A stretch of 64,000 bases of DNA from Polyangiaceae bacterium (GCA_025353725.1 JANXOF010000065.1:158963-222962); one strand, 5' to 3'; positions 55,719 to 63,909 are shown, counted from the stretch's first letter. Notes: generated from the letters alone by a model not told the origin. Numbers and translations: made by a program.

Positions 55719-55746
55719 GCGTCAGGCGTCAGGCGTCAGGCGTCGG
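55719..55746. repeat. Heptamer tandem repeat at a stop codon
   Basis: GCGTCAG occurs three times in a row followed by GCGTCGG. The array spans the stop codon of the NtrC-family regulator, so changes in copy number could alter its last residues or read-through length. Confidence 0.7.
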
Positions 55747-57118
55747 CGCAAGCGTTGTTGCCCGTCGGGCGGCCGAGTCGGCGCTCAACCACTTTGCGGT
55801 GCACGCCAAGCAGGCGCGCGGCAGCGGTCTTGTTGCCGTCAGCGATGCGGATCGCCTCGTCGATGAGGGCGTTCGTGGCCAACTCGAGCTTGTCGGCTTC
55901 GGGACGCGCCAAGAGTTCGCGAACCAAACGCGCGAGGTCAGAGCCGTCTTCTCGTCCCCTTGCCCCGGAGAGCGAGGCTATCACCTCGGGCGTGATAGGA
56001 CCCTCCGGCGCGAAGACGGCAAGCCTGTCGACGAGGTTGCGGAGCTGACGGACATTTCCCGGCCAGCGTGCGTTCGCGAGCGCCTCGAGTGCGTCCGCAG
56101 TGAACCGTAAGGTTCGCTTTTGCGTCGCCGCGAAGTGCGCCGCAAGTGCCGGAATGTCGTCACGGCGCTCTTCGAGCGAGGGGACCTGTACGTCGAGCAC
56201 GTTCAGTCGATAGAAGAGGTCCTCGCGAAATTGACCCATCTGGACGCGCGCTTCGAGGTTTGCGTGCGTCGCCGCGACGACGCGTCCAAGGAACCGCTTC
56301 GCGGCGCCAGAGCCGACGGGGCGGTAGGTCCCCGACTCGAGAACGCGCAGCAACTTGGCCTGCAAGTCGAGCGGAAGCTCGCCGATCTCGTCGAGAAAAA
56401 GCGTCCCATTCGTGACGGCCGTAAAAAAACCGTCGTGTCGTCGATCGGCCCCCGTAAACGCGCCGCGCTCGTGGCCGAAAAGCTGAGACTCAATGAGCGC
56501 CGGAGGGAACGCTCCACAATTGAGGTCGAGGAGGGGTGCCTCCGGATGCGGTCCCTGCCTATGGATGGCGCGAACCACGAGCTCTTTGCCAGCGCCCGTC
56601 GGGCCAGTGACGAGGACGGGGCGATCCGAGAGCGCGACGCGTGCGATACGTTCGCGCATACGCTGAATGGAAGGACTGACTCCCACGATATCCATACACG
56701 CGGTAGGGCCGCGTCGCGCCCTTAGCTCAACGACCTCCTGTTCGAGCTGTTGCTGCGCCCGTACGCTATCCAGCATCGGCAAAACGAGCTCTTCACTGAG
56801 CTCGTCTTTCAGAATGTACGCGTACGCACCGAGGCGCATCGCGGCGCGAACCTCGTCCATCTCGTGCGCGCCGGTGACGACGATTGGAATGACGCCTGGG
56901 CGCTCGCGCACCTCGCGGAGCAACGTCAGGCCGTCGCGGTTTGCAGGATCCTCATCAAGGCGAACGTCGATGAGTACGATATCGAAGGCCTGCTGGGCGA
57001 ACAGCGCTCGTGCTTCTTCGAGAGACGCGGCCTCGCGTACATCCGTGTCGCGCTGCGAAACAATACGCACCAGACTGCGCCGCGCACTGCGCTGGTCGTC
57101 GACAACGAGGATGCTCAA
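55736..57118 (-). CDS. NtrC-family sigma-54 response regulator
   Basis: The 460-residue protein has the full three-domain plan. The receiver ([17 protein letters not shown]) has phosphoacceptor D51 in [11 protein letters not shown]. The AAA+ domain has Walker A GPTGAGKE (172-179), the sigma-54-contacting GAFTGA (219-224) and Walker [10 protein letters not shown] (239-247). The C-terminal Fis-type helix-turn-helix ends [20 protein letters not shown]. An intact GAFTGA means it should activate sigma-54 polymerase. It follows a histidine kinase gene by 88 bases. Two identical palindromes near sigma-54 promoter matches on either side are its probable binding sites. Confidence 0.95.
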   Translation of the reverse strand: MSILVVDDQRSARRSLVRIVSQRDTDVREAASLEEARALFAQQAFDIVLIDVRLDEDPANRDGLTLLREVRERPGVIPIVVTGAHEMDEVRAAMRLGAYAYILKDELSEELVLPMLDSVRAQQQLEQEVVELRARRGPTACMDIVGVSPSIQRMRERIARVALSDRPVLVTGPTGAGKELVVRAIHRQGPHPEAPLLDLNCGAFPPALIESQLFGHERGAFTGADRRHDGFFTAVTNGTLFLDEIGELPLDLQAKLLRVLESGTYRPVGSGAAKRFLGRVVAATHANLEARVQMGQFREDLFYRLNVLDVQVPSLEERRDDIPALAAHFAATQKRTLRFTADALEALANARWPGNVRQLRNLVDRLAVFAPEGPITPEVIASLSGARGREDGSDLARLVRELLARPEADKLELATNALIDEAIRIADGNKTAAARLLGVHRKVVERRLGRPTGNNACADA

Positions 57119-57206
57119 AGTCCAGTCCTTTCATGCGTGACGCTTCGCGCTCGTTCTCGTTTCGAAGGTGGCTCGTAGCGCTCGAGCTGTCGTCGGTCAA
57201 GGACCG

Positions 57207-57947
57207 CTACGTGGAACTCCGTCGCGGGTACACGGTGCAAACCAGTGCGATGTGGGCTTCGCCGTCCGCTACGGTGGACGATTTGTTGTCTCGGTCGATG
57301 CGCTCTTGAACAAGCGTTGCGCCCATGGCCGACGCCATCCGCCGCGCAACTGCCAAATCGAGGTGGACGCTATCGAACGCGGAGAGAGAGCTTTGGCCGG
57401 CTACGAAAATGTCGTTCGCGAGCGGCAGCGGAACGGAGACCTCGATGCGAATGCACGTCCCCATGAAGTCCTGTGACACCGCCATCCGCCCAGAAGAACC
57501 CGGCGTGGCTCGGAGCACGAGAGCGCCGACCATCACTCGCAAGACAAAGCACAAAGCCCGTTCATCGACCCTCACGTGAAGCGCTGCCGGCGCGCTCACA
57601 CCGACCGTGAAATGAAGCGCGCGGGAGGCTATCGCGTTTTCATGAGCGAGGCGCGCGCGTTCGAGCGCGCCATAGACGTCTACATTAGCGTCGACGAGCG
57701 GTGGGGGCCTTAGGGCTCGGAGAGCAGTCAAGAGGCGACGGAGCCGGACCGCTTCTTCCCCGAGAATGCTCGCGTCCTCGGGGTCTAGCGTCCCACCGGT
57801 CTCGATTTGGCGCGCTAGCCCACGGAGGAATGCAATGGGTGTGCTCAGCGTGTGAGCCAGCTCTTCGGCGAGTAACGTTAGCGCGAACCCCGTATCGAAC
57901 GACACTCCCGTGCTCGGTGTCTCCGTGGCTTTGCTCAGCGACGTCAC
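57207..57947 (-). CDS. Degenerate histidine kinase partner of the regulator
   Basis: The 246-residue protein has a dimerisation helix with H32 in LLAEELAHTLSTPIAFLRGL, an altered H-box (HT instead of HE), and a second helix VRLRRLLTALRALR. The ATP-binding half is hard to find: the expected N-box asparagine is missing in CFVLRVMVGALVLRA, and there is no G-x-G-x-G box. It has no membrane helix or sensor domain. It may have lost kinase activity and act as a phosphatase, phosphotransfer or scaffold protein for the regulator. Classification rests on the H-box and the gene order. Confidence 0.7.
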   Translation of the reverse strand: MTSLSKATETPSTGVSFDTGFALTLLAEELAHTLSTPIAFLRGLARQIETGGTLDPEDASILGEEAVRLRRLLTALRALRPPPLVDANVDVYGALERARLAHENAIASRALHFTVGVSAPAALHVRVDERALCFVLRVMVGALVLRATPGSSGRMAVSQDFMGTCIRIEVSVPLPLANDIFVAGQSSLSAFDSVHLDLAVARRMASAMGATLVQERIDRDNKSSTVADGEAHIALVCTVYPRRSST

Positions 57948-58063
57948 GTGCTGGCTAGTGATTCACCCTTCGCGTAGCGTCAAGGGCATGAGGTTACGTC
58001 GCGCGCGCGCCGCGGGATGGCCCCGCCCGCACGGAGCGCCTTCGGTCGGATTCGGCCAGCGAC

Positions 58064-58079
58064 CGGACGAATTCGTCCG
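58064..58079. promoter_or_regulatory. Activator palindrome (UAS), copy 2
   Basis: CGGACGAATTCGTCCG is a perfect 16-bp palindrome, the same CGGACGA-N2-TCGTCCG as at 55644-55659. It lies between the divergent kinase and thioesterase genes, about 67 bp upstream of a sigma-54 promoter match on the plus strand and 117 bp upstream of the kinase start. Confidence 0.65.
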
Positions 58080-58130
58080 AACCACTTTGCGAACTAGCGC
58101 TTTTCATCGGAACTTCGCCCACGGTCGCGC

Positions 58131-58146
58131 GGGCACGCGGCGTGCT
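58131..58146 (+). promoter_or_regulatory. Sigma-54 promoter match before thioesterase operon
   Basis: GGGCACG-CGGC-GTGCT has the -24 GG and -12 GC at correct spacing and two mismatches from TGGCACG-N4-TTGCW. It is about 100 bases upstream of the thioesterase ATG and downstream of the palindrome at 58064-58079. Confidence 0.55.
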
Positions 58147-58245
58147 TTGCTTTAGGTCCTCTCGTTCACCACGTTGCGCGACTGGGTGGAGGCCGCTATA
58201 GCAGGCGCCGTTCGCACTTTCATTCGCTCTCAAATCAAAGGCTCC

Positions 58246-58659
58246 ATGCAACTCACACCGAAGACGTCGCGAACGACGCACCGCGCTTCGTTCTTGATGC
58301 TCGATCCATTCGGGCACATGAACACCGTTCATTACCTGACGTTTTTTCTCGAGCATCGCTTTGAGGCACTTCGGGCCGACGTCGGACTCGACCTTGCGGC
58401 GATCGGCAAGTTGCCATTCATCTTCGTGACCCAACGAGCCGACATGACGTTTTGTAAGGCCGTAGCCGGTGACGAAGTGTTCACCATCTCGTCCCAGGTA
58501 CGCGAATTTGGAGACGTCGACTGCTCCGTGCGATGCGAGCTCCAGAAGGCCGACGGTTCGCTCGCGGCGACGTGCGAGCTGACGTTGGTATGCGTCTCGA
58601 AAGCGACGCGGAAGCCCGCCGCTTGGGGTCCGGATTTCAAAGCCCGGTTCTATGAGTAG
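58246..58659 (+). CDS. Hotdog-fold acyl-CoA thioesterase
   Basis: The ATG at 58246 gives a 137-residue 4HBT-type protein. The motif DPFGHMNTVHYLTFFLEHRF places D20, H24 and N26 at the positions of the active site of 4-hydroxybenzoyl-CoA/YbgC-type thioesterases (D-x-x-G-H-x-N). The rest follows the fold: IFVTQRADMTFCKAVAGDEV and SVRCELQKADGSLAATCELT. It hydrolyses an acyl-CoA or acyl-carrier thioester; the substrate is unknown. First gene of a five-gene operon; the hydrolase follows six bases later. Confidence 0.88.
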   Translation: MQLTPKTSRTTHRASFLMLDPFGHMNTVHYLTFFLEHRFEALRADVGLDLAAIGKLPFIFVTQRADMTFCKAVAGDEVFTISSQVREFGDVDCSVRCELQKADGSLAATCELTLVCVSKATRKPAAWGPDFKARFYE

Positions 58660-58665
58660 GCTTTG

Positions 58666-59409
58666 ATGCAGCGCCGCGGATTCATGATTCCAGGGCTCGC
58701 GATGGCCGCCCGCGAATTGCCAACCTTCGACGGCGTCGTCGGGCTCGAAAATCCAGAAGTTGGCGATGGAATCACGTTGGAGCGGGAGTACACGCTCGAG
58801 GAAGTGGCGGAGCTTCACGTTCGTACCCTCCGAGCGACCTTAGGGACATCGAGCGAGCCCCTCAGGCTGTGCGGAATGAGTATGGGCGGGATGATCCTCG
58901 CGATCATCGCGACCGAGTTTCGAAGTCGACTTCCGGCGCAGTGCCGCTTCCATTTCTTCGTCACGACCCCGAACACGGAGGACCTTCCGGCGATCCCCGA
59001 CATCTTGCTCGAACACTGGGCAACAGCGCGTCGCGGCGTCGTTGAAGACTTCGAACGGGTACTCGCGCCTTTTTTTGGCGCTGCTTTCTTGAAGGCTCAT
59101 CCCGCGACTGCGCGTGCGTATTTTTCTTACCGGGCTTTGGGCGAAAACAAGCAGTCCGGGCGTGCATTTTTTCGGCAGATGAACGCGCTCCGTTCATGTC
59201 CTGCACATCGTTACTTTGCCCGGCTCGACCCCAAAGAGGCGAAGTTCGTTGGCGGCGCGGAGGATCAAATTCTCGGTCCGCAACACAACCGCGCGCTCGC
59301 CTCCATCTGTCCCGACGCTGATCACGATGAGGTCGAGTCGCTCGGTCATATGATCAACATGGAGCGAATTGACCTGATGGGCGCCGCATTCGAAGGGGCA
59401 CTGCAGTGA
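58666..59409 (+). CDS. Alpha/beta hydrolase
   Basis: The 247-residue protein has the nucleophile elbow LCGMSMGGMI with S72, an acid candidate D200 in VGGAEDQILG and H228 in ESLGHMINME: a complete catalytic triad in the right order. The family's usual N-terminal H-G-x-x-x oxyanion motif is shortened to FMIPGLAMAAR. The start is ATG at 58666, seven bases after the thioesterase stop. Likely an esterase or acyl-hydrolase working on the same acyl product as its neighbours; the substrate is unknown. Confidence 0.82.
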   Translation: MQRRGFMIPGLAMAARELPTFDGVVGLENPEVGDGITLEREYTLEEVAELHVRTLRATLGTSSEPLRLCGMSMGGMILAIIATEFRSRLPAQCRFHFFVTTPNTEDLPAIPDILLEHWATARRGVVEDFERVLAPFFGAAFLKAHPATARAYFSYRALGENKQSGRAFFRQMNALRSCPAHRYFARLDPKEAKFVGGAEDQILGPQHNRALASICPDADHDEVESLGHMINMERIDLMGAAFEGALQ

Positions 59410-59424
59410 CAAAGGAAAGGTTTC

Positions 59425-60147
59425 ATGCGCACCATCGAATTTGCTTATCGAATGGCTACCGACGTTTCGCCCGAAGCGGAGTGGCTCTATCTTGTGAATG
59501 AGACGTACATCGGCGAGATGTGTATCGTGCCGCTGCTCGAGGAGCTCTACGCATTCGATAACGCGGGGCCCGCGTTTCGACGCATGGTGGCGCGGCAAAT
59601 CGACGAAGAACAAGAGCACGTAGAGCGTTACCGTGAGCTATTGCGGTTCCGTCCGCTGAAGGGGAGCGGCTACGACGTGCCTTTCGCGGCTTACGTGCGA
59701 AATCTCCCGAACACGACGCTTAAAATGTTCGCGCTCCAAGCGCTTTTGGAGGGGATTAGCCTGGGCGCGCTTCGCTACCGCAAGGCCGCGCTGAGCGTGA
59801 ATCCGCATCACGATCTCGACGCACGAATTATGGATGACGAAGAGCGCCACACGAAATTTTCGTACGGGTTTTTCAAGGCACTCATCGGCATCGACGGCGT
59901 GATCGAACTGGCGACGTTCGACCGGATCGCGCGCGAAGTGAATGCGATATTTGCTCGACATTTCAACGGTGCGGCCATTGCAGAATTCTTCCGAGCGGAG
60001 CTTGGCCTTCCATGCGATGCGCAGCGCATCGACACGAGCGAGGGGATGAAAAAATTCTTTTGGAAGAGCGCGACCTCGATCGTCGAAAGTAAACGACAAT
60101 TTGTGAATCGGTACCATGGAACCTGCAAAGCTCTTTCGGCAGCGTAA
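59425..60147 (+). CDS. Ferritin-like di-iron protein
   Basis: A ribosome site (AAAGGAAAGG) precedes the ATG. The 240-residue protein fits a four-helix di-iron carboxylate bundle: a first-helix Glu (E26 or E31), E62-x-x-H65 in EEQEHVERY, E109 in LLEGISLG and E139-x-x-H142 in DDEERHTKFSYG. Two ExxH motifs with single Glu partners are the classic metal ligand set. Such proteins are oxygenases, desaturases or aldehyde-forming enzymes, or iron stores; the setting with a thioesterase and a hydrolase favours an oxidative enzyme on an acyl chain. Exact reaction unknown. Confidence 0.82.
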   Translation: MRTIEFAYRMATDVSPEAEWLYLVNETYIGEMCIVPLLEELYAFDNAGPAFRRMVARQIDEEQEHVERYRELLRFRPLKGSGYDVPFAAYVRNLPNTTLKMFALQALLEGISLGALRYRKAALSVNPHHDLDARIMDDEERHTKFSYGFFKALIGIDGVIELATFDRIAREVNAIFARHFNGAAIAEFFRAELGLPCDAQRIDTSEGMKKFFWKSATSIVESKRQFVNRYHGTCKALSAA

Positions 60148-61003
60148 TTGTCTCGCGAAGCAGCTCGAATGCTCGCTTTGCGTGTTTCGTACGGCGCTCG
60201 GCGATGACGCGCCCGCGCCGATTCCGCCCGAGCTCGAAGCGGCCTGCGCTCGCCTCGGCGCGCGCCTCGAATTCGTCACCAAAGGCGTCGAACGGACGGC
60301 GTCGCTCGTCGTCTCCCATGCCGCCGCGGACGCCTTCGGCGGCATGTACCTTTTCGCCCGCTGGCTGCCGCTTCCCGAACCGCGCTCGGGCGGCCCCTGG
60401 TACCGTCGCGGACGCGCGGGGGAGTTCGAATACCACCACTTTGCGGTCGACGTGGGTCGCGCTGCTCCTGACACGGGACGTGCCACGCCAACGCCGCGCA
60501 CGATGACGCAGCGCTGCGTTGGAGCCATCATGGGCGCGTTAGCGCTACCGGGCAGCGCACGCACGGCGGTCGTCGTGGCCAAGGACGACCCGAGCGTGAT
60601 CGACGCGTCGTCGTACCCTGGCAACAGCCTCGTCATCCTGGAGTTCGCGCGCGATGCGCTTGTGTCGCTCTGTGAAGCGCCGCGCGGGTCATGGCGCGAC
60701 ACGCTCCTCCGTGAGTCGGACCGCGTGCGTGCCGTCGCGCTGCGAAGACCCGAGCTCCTTCGCCGGTCGGAGGTCGCCGTGACCTTTTCTTCGGTCGGTG
60801 ACGTGGCCACAATGCCGTGGGCTTTGAGGCTCGACCCATCCTTTTTTGAGATGATTCCCACGCCGGCGTCCGATTCGTCGGCCACGGTCGTTCTCTGGGG
60901 CCGCGGCAAACGTCAGGCTCTTACGGTGTGCGCGAAGCCCGGTCACGTCGTACTTTCACGGCTCGATTTCGTACGTTCAGCCTGGGAGGCGGCCCTGGCG
61001 TGA
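60116..61003 (+). CDS. Unknown protein with HHxxxD motif
   Basis: The 295-residue frame starts ATG at 60116 and overlaps the di-iron gene by 32 bases. The region EFEYHHFAVDVG has HH at 107-108 and D at 112, the HHxxxD(G) pattern of acyltransferase/condensation enzymes of the chloramphenicol-acetyltransferase fold. The usual DFGWG motif is not seen, and the protein is shorter than a condensation domain, so the assignment is only a suggestion. Other visible features are cysteines near the N-terminus (RNCLAKQLECSLCVF). It overlaps the sensor gene by four bases (GTGA). Confidence 0.6.
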   Translation: MEPAKLFRQRNCLAKQLECSLCVFRTALGDDAPAPIPPELEAACARLGARLEFVTKGVERTASLVVSHAAADAFGGMYLFARWLPLPEPRSGGPWYRRGRAGEFEYHHFAVDVGRAAPDTGRATPTPRTMTQRCVGAIMGALALPGSARTAVVVAKDDPSVIDASSYPGNSLVILEFARDALVSLCEAPRGSWRDTLLRESDRVRAVALRRPELLRRSEVAVTFSSVGDVATMPWALRLDPSFFEMIPTPASDSSATVVLWGRGKRQALTVCAKPGHVVLSRLDFVRSAWEAALA

Positions 61004-62406
61004 GTCACGCGTTGATTCACGCCTACGCGGCTCAGGACGTCGGCGCGCTTCGGGCGCTCGGTGCGCCCGCGCTGGCTTGCGCGGCGTTCGAGCTTCACTG
61101 GTCGGGTGATCTTGCCGGCGCCGAAGACGCATGCCGGCAGGCGCTCGAGGGCACGCCGCGGATGGCCCCTGAGTACGCGAGCTTGGTGGACGCCGAATGC
61201 ATCCTGGTCGAGGTGAAGATGGGGCGCGGCCTGCGTCGTCTCGCTCCGGACAGCGCTTTGAACGAGCTTGCCACCCTTGTCTGGTGGTATGCGCGGTTCA
61301 GCCATTTCTTCTGGGTCGATCACCGTGAGGCGTGGCGCTCGCTCGGCCGTCTTGCGCTCCTCAGTCTGCGCACACCGCAGGCGGGCACGCTGATGACAGC
61401 TCTGTTTCTGATGGGACATCTTCTGGCGATCGCCGGCTTTCGCCGACTCGGCTTCGCGCTATGCCGAGTGATCCATGCGCACTGGTTTGAGCGAAGGGCG
61501 CGTCTCCTGCATGCACCGACACGTTTTTCCGAGGCGATCGTGTTCGCGGCATTCCCGTATACGGCCCTCGTGAGCGGCAAGCTCGCTCGGCTTGACTCGA
61601 TCATCGGGCGCTGTCAGCGCCGCCTTGCTGCCCGCGACCCCTACTACTCGACGATCTTCGTCGTCAGCTCGCTTTATGCGGCCGCGTACACGGGCGACGT
61701 CGCGAAGGCCGAGGTGCTCTCCACCCATCTCAAGTTGCTGCACGAGCGCGGCGCATTGCTTCGCTACCGCCCCCTCGCGAACGTCATGCCGCTGCTCCCG
61801 ATGGCGCTCCGCGGCTATTCCGATCTCGTCAAACGACACTTCGCCGCCGTCGTGGAGGCGCACGACCCGTGCGCGAGCGATGCCGTCATCAATTCGCAGT
61901 TCTATCGCGCGGCGGCTATTATCGCTTTGTCCTTGGAGGACTTTGACGCTGCACGTGATCACATCACGCGCGCCATTCATGAGCGTCGACGTTCGCGCTC
62001 CTTCCACGCTTGGAACGCCCTTGACGGCCGGGTGCTCGAACTCGCCCGGTCGCGCACGCCGATTCTTGGTCCTCACGCCAAGCCACTGCGCTTGCTCAAA
62101 CACGCGCCGACGTCAGAGTCTCCCGTGCTGTTCGGGACCGTCATTCTCGGTGCCCTGCAGGCTCTTCCCGTCGGCTTCGAAGGAGGTCTGCATGCATTCG
62201 AGGAGCGCGCGCTCGACCTACTTCGACGCCACTTCGATTGTCCGTCCGCGGAACTCAGAGATGTCCCCGCGTCCATTGCCTTGGGGGCACCGCAGCTCCG
62301 CGTCGGTTCGCGGTTTGCCGTTTTTTTTTGGGCTTCCCCAGGAGCGCGTTCGGACTGTCGAACGACTTTTGCCCACGATAGCGCCGGTCTTGTCGCTGAT
62401 CAGTGA
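61000..62406 (+). CDS. Sensor part of hybrid kinase (helical repeats)
   Basis: GTG at 61000 overlaps the preceding stop. About 440 residues of helical repeat follow, like degenerate TPRs (ALACAAFELHWSGDLAGAED, then CRQALEG; VSSLYAAAYTGDVAKAEVLS). This part ends VGSRFAVFF at a run of nine T (62321-62329) and then runs to a stop at 62406. With one T less the frame continues into GLPQERVRTVERLLPTIAPV, a linker, and the histidine kinase core. This segment should sense a partner protein or metabolite and feed the kinase. No membrane helix is visible, so it is cytoplasmic. Confidence 0.72.
   Translation: MSHALIHAYAAQDVGALRALGAPALACAAFELHWSGDLAGAEDACRQALEGTPRMAPEYASLVDAECILVEVKMGRGLRRLAPDSALNELATLVWWYARFSHFFWVDHREAWRSLGRLALLSLRTPQAGTLMTALFLMGHLLAIAGFRRLGFALCRVIHAHWFERRARLLHAPTRFSEAIVFAAFPYTALVSGKLARLDSIIGRCQRRLAARDPYYSTIFVVSSLYAAAYTGDVAKAEVLSTHLKLLHERGALLRYRPLANVMPLLPMALRGYSDLVKRHFAAVVEAHDPCASDAVINSQFYRAAAIIALSLEDFDAARDHITRAIHERRRSRSFHAWNALDGRVLELARSRTPILGPHAKPLRLLKHAPTSESPVLFGTVILGALQALPVGFEGGLHAFEERALDLLRRHFDCPSAELRDVPASIALGAPQLRVGSRFAVFFWASPGARSDCRTTFAHDSAGLVADQ
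62321..62329 (+). repeat. T9 homopolymer at a frame break in hybrid kinase
   Basis: Nine consecutive T separate the sensor frame from the kinase frame. A T8 allele would read A-V-F-F-G-L-P-Q-E-R-V without interruption. Such a run is a slippage site for polymerase, for the ribosome and for sequencing. Confidence 0.85.
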
Positions 62407-63427
62407 GAGCATCAACGAACTCCTGCGCCTCAAAGTCGAGAACGAGCGCGTCTCTCGTGAAACGGCGATAGCGGGCGCGGTGCAGATGCTCGCGCACGAT
62501 GTGAGGCGTCCGTTTAGCATTCTTTCGAGCGTGCTTGCGCAGCTGAGGGCAGCGACAACCCCAGAGGTACTCGCGCGAACGCTTGAGGTGTTAGTTCCGG
62601 AGATCGAGCGCTCGAGCGCATGCGTGAACGCGCTGGTGGCCGATGTCATCGAGCTCGGTCGCGAGGCGACACCCTACGTCGAAGCCGTCCCGCCCGAACG
62701 GATCATTGAGGTCTGCCTCACCGAAGCGTTCCGTATCCATCCTGGAGCCGATGTCGCGCTTACCTATGAGCTGTCTCACGACCGTGATGCGCTCGTCGAT
62801 CCTCCGCGCGTGCAGCGTGTGTTTGCCAACATCGTGGCGAACGCACTCGAGGCGATGATGGGCTGCGGTCGCCTTTGGTTTCGAACGCGAAGCATCCAAG
62901 AGAACGGTCAGGACTTCGTCGAATTCATTGTCGGAAATGACGGGCCTGCGCTCCCTGCGAACGTCCAGTCGCAGATTTTTAATATGCACTACACGCGTGG
63001 GAAGCGCTCCGGGACCGGGCTCGGACTCGCTATCGCACATCGCGTAGTTTTACGACACGGCGGACGCATCGATTGCGGTTCTCCAAGCGATGGGCGCGGC
63101 GTCGAGTTTCGCTTCACGTTGCCGGCTGGACCGGCGTGCGCGTCGATCGAAACGCGGGCAGCCCTTCCGTTGCATGCGCGCTGGCTCGCGCCGCACTCGG
63201 CAATCACCGCGAAGCGACAATTGGACCCCGCGCTCGAAGAGTCTTTGAATCAGCGCGCGGTTGCCACGGATGACGCCCACTTGCCCGAGGTTGCCGTCAT
63301 CGATGACTCGCGCGTGTTCCTGCGGAGCTGGCGCTCTTTGTTCGAAGGACGCGCGACGTCGCATGCCTTCGCGTCACCCGAAGCCTTTCTCGACGGGCTC
63401 GCTCGCTCGCTCGCCTGGTTTGCTTGA
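62330..63427 (+). CDS. Histidine kinase core of the hybrid protein
   Basis: This frame encodes the linker ERLLPTIAPVLSLISESINE, a dimerisation helix with the H-box AGAVQMLAHDVRRPFSILSS, the N-box VFANIVANALEAMMG, G1-type FIVGNDGPALPANVQ and the G2 box GTGLGLAIAHRVVLRHGG. The kinase is therefore complete. After it comes the start of a receiver domain, EVAVIDDSRVFLRSWRSLF. The frame breaks at (CTCG)4 (63398-63413) and stops at 63427. The first part of the same protein lies in the previous frame; a native start inside this segment is not obvious. Confidence 0.82.
   Translation, partial: GLPQERVRTVERLLPTIAPVLSLISESINELLRLKVENERVSRETAIAGAVQMLAHDVRRPFSILSSVLAQLRAATTPEVLARTLEVLVPEIERSSACVNALVADVIELGREATPYVEAVPPERIIEVCLTEAFRIHPGADVALTYELSHDRDALVDPPRVQRVFANIVANALEAMMGCGRLWFRTRSIQENGQDFVEFIVGNDGPALPANVQSQIFNMHYTRGKRSGTGLGLAIAHRVVLRHGGRIDCGSPSDGRGVEFRFTLPAGPACASIETRAALPLHARWLAPHSAITAKRQLDPALEESLNQRAVATDDAHLPEVAVIDDSRVFLRSWRSLFEGRATSHAFASPEAFLDGLARSLAWFA
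63398..63413 (+). repeat. (CTCG)4 tetranucleotide repeat at a frame break
   Basis: Four CTCG units separate the kinase frame from the receiver end. With three units the frame reads D-G-L-A-R-S-P-G-L-L-E-R-L-S-G-V-I-T-D, the expected path into the phosphoacceptor region. Tetranucleotide repeats are typical contingency tracts. Confidence 0.85.
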
Positions 63428-63653
63428 GCGACTTTCGGGAGTCATCACCGACGAGCGCTTCGATGGCTCCGCGCAGACAGGATTTTCGCTGGCTCGGGAA
63501 GTGCGCCGTCGCCGCCCGGATTTGCCTCTCGCGTTGAGCTCGTCGGCCGTCTTTTCCGATCGCGAGTGGTCCGAGGTATTTGACGGAGTGCTCGACAAGG
63601 AGTCGCCGTCCTGGACCCAAGTGATAAGAGTGCTGGGACTTCGGGTCGTTTGA
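63414..63653 (+). CDS. Receiver-domain end of the hybrid kinase
   Basis: In the third frame, PGLLERLSGVITDERFDGSA continues the receiver with the phosphoacceptor Asp of VITDERFDG, TGFSLAREVRRRRPDLPLAL, SSSAVF, then a Lys in GVLDKESPSW and the end VIRVLGLRVV. Taken with the preceding segment it completes a receiver domain of normal length. It has no plausible start of its own. If one T and one CTCG unit were removed, 61000-63653 would encode a single protein of about 882 residues. Confidence 0.7.
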   Translation, partial: PGLLERLSGVITDERFDGSAQTGFSLAREVRRRRPDLPLALSSSAVFSDREWSEVFDGVLDKESPSWTQVIRVLGLRVV

Positions 63654-63909
63654 ACGGGTCGCAACGCGCTCGAAGGTCGGCAAACGTGGAGGCTGCCTCG
63701 CGAAGCATGCATAGCGCGCTCGCGCCCCACGCGCTCATTTGGTGACCATCACGAAGAAAGGCGTGGGGGTTATGTGTCGAGGAGTGATTCATGGTGACAG
63801 GATCGTCTCGCGCGCATCGCGCCTTCTGCCTCGTACTTCCCCACTACGTGACGCGGAGCCGTAACCGTACGGGCTTGGACCTGAACGACGGATCGGGCCG
63901 TAGTTGTTG

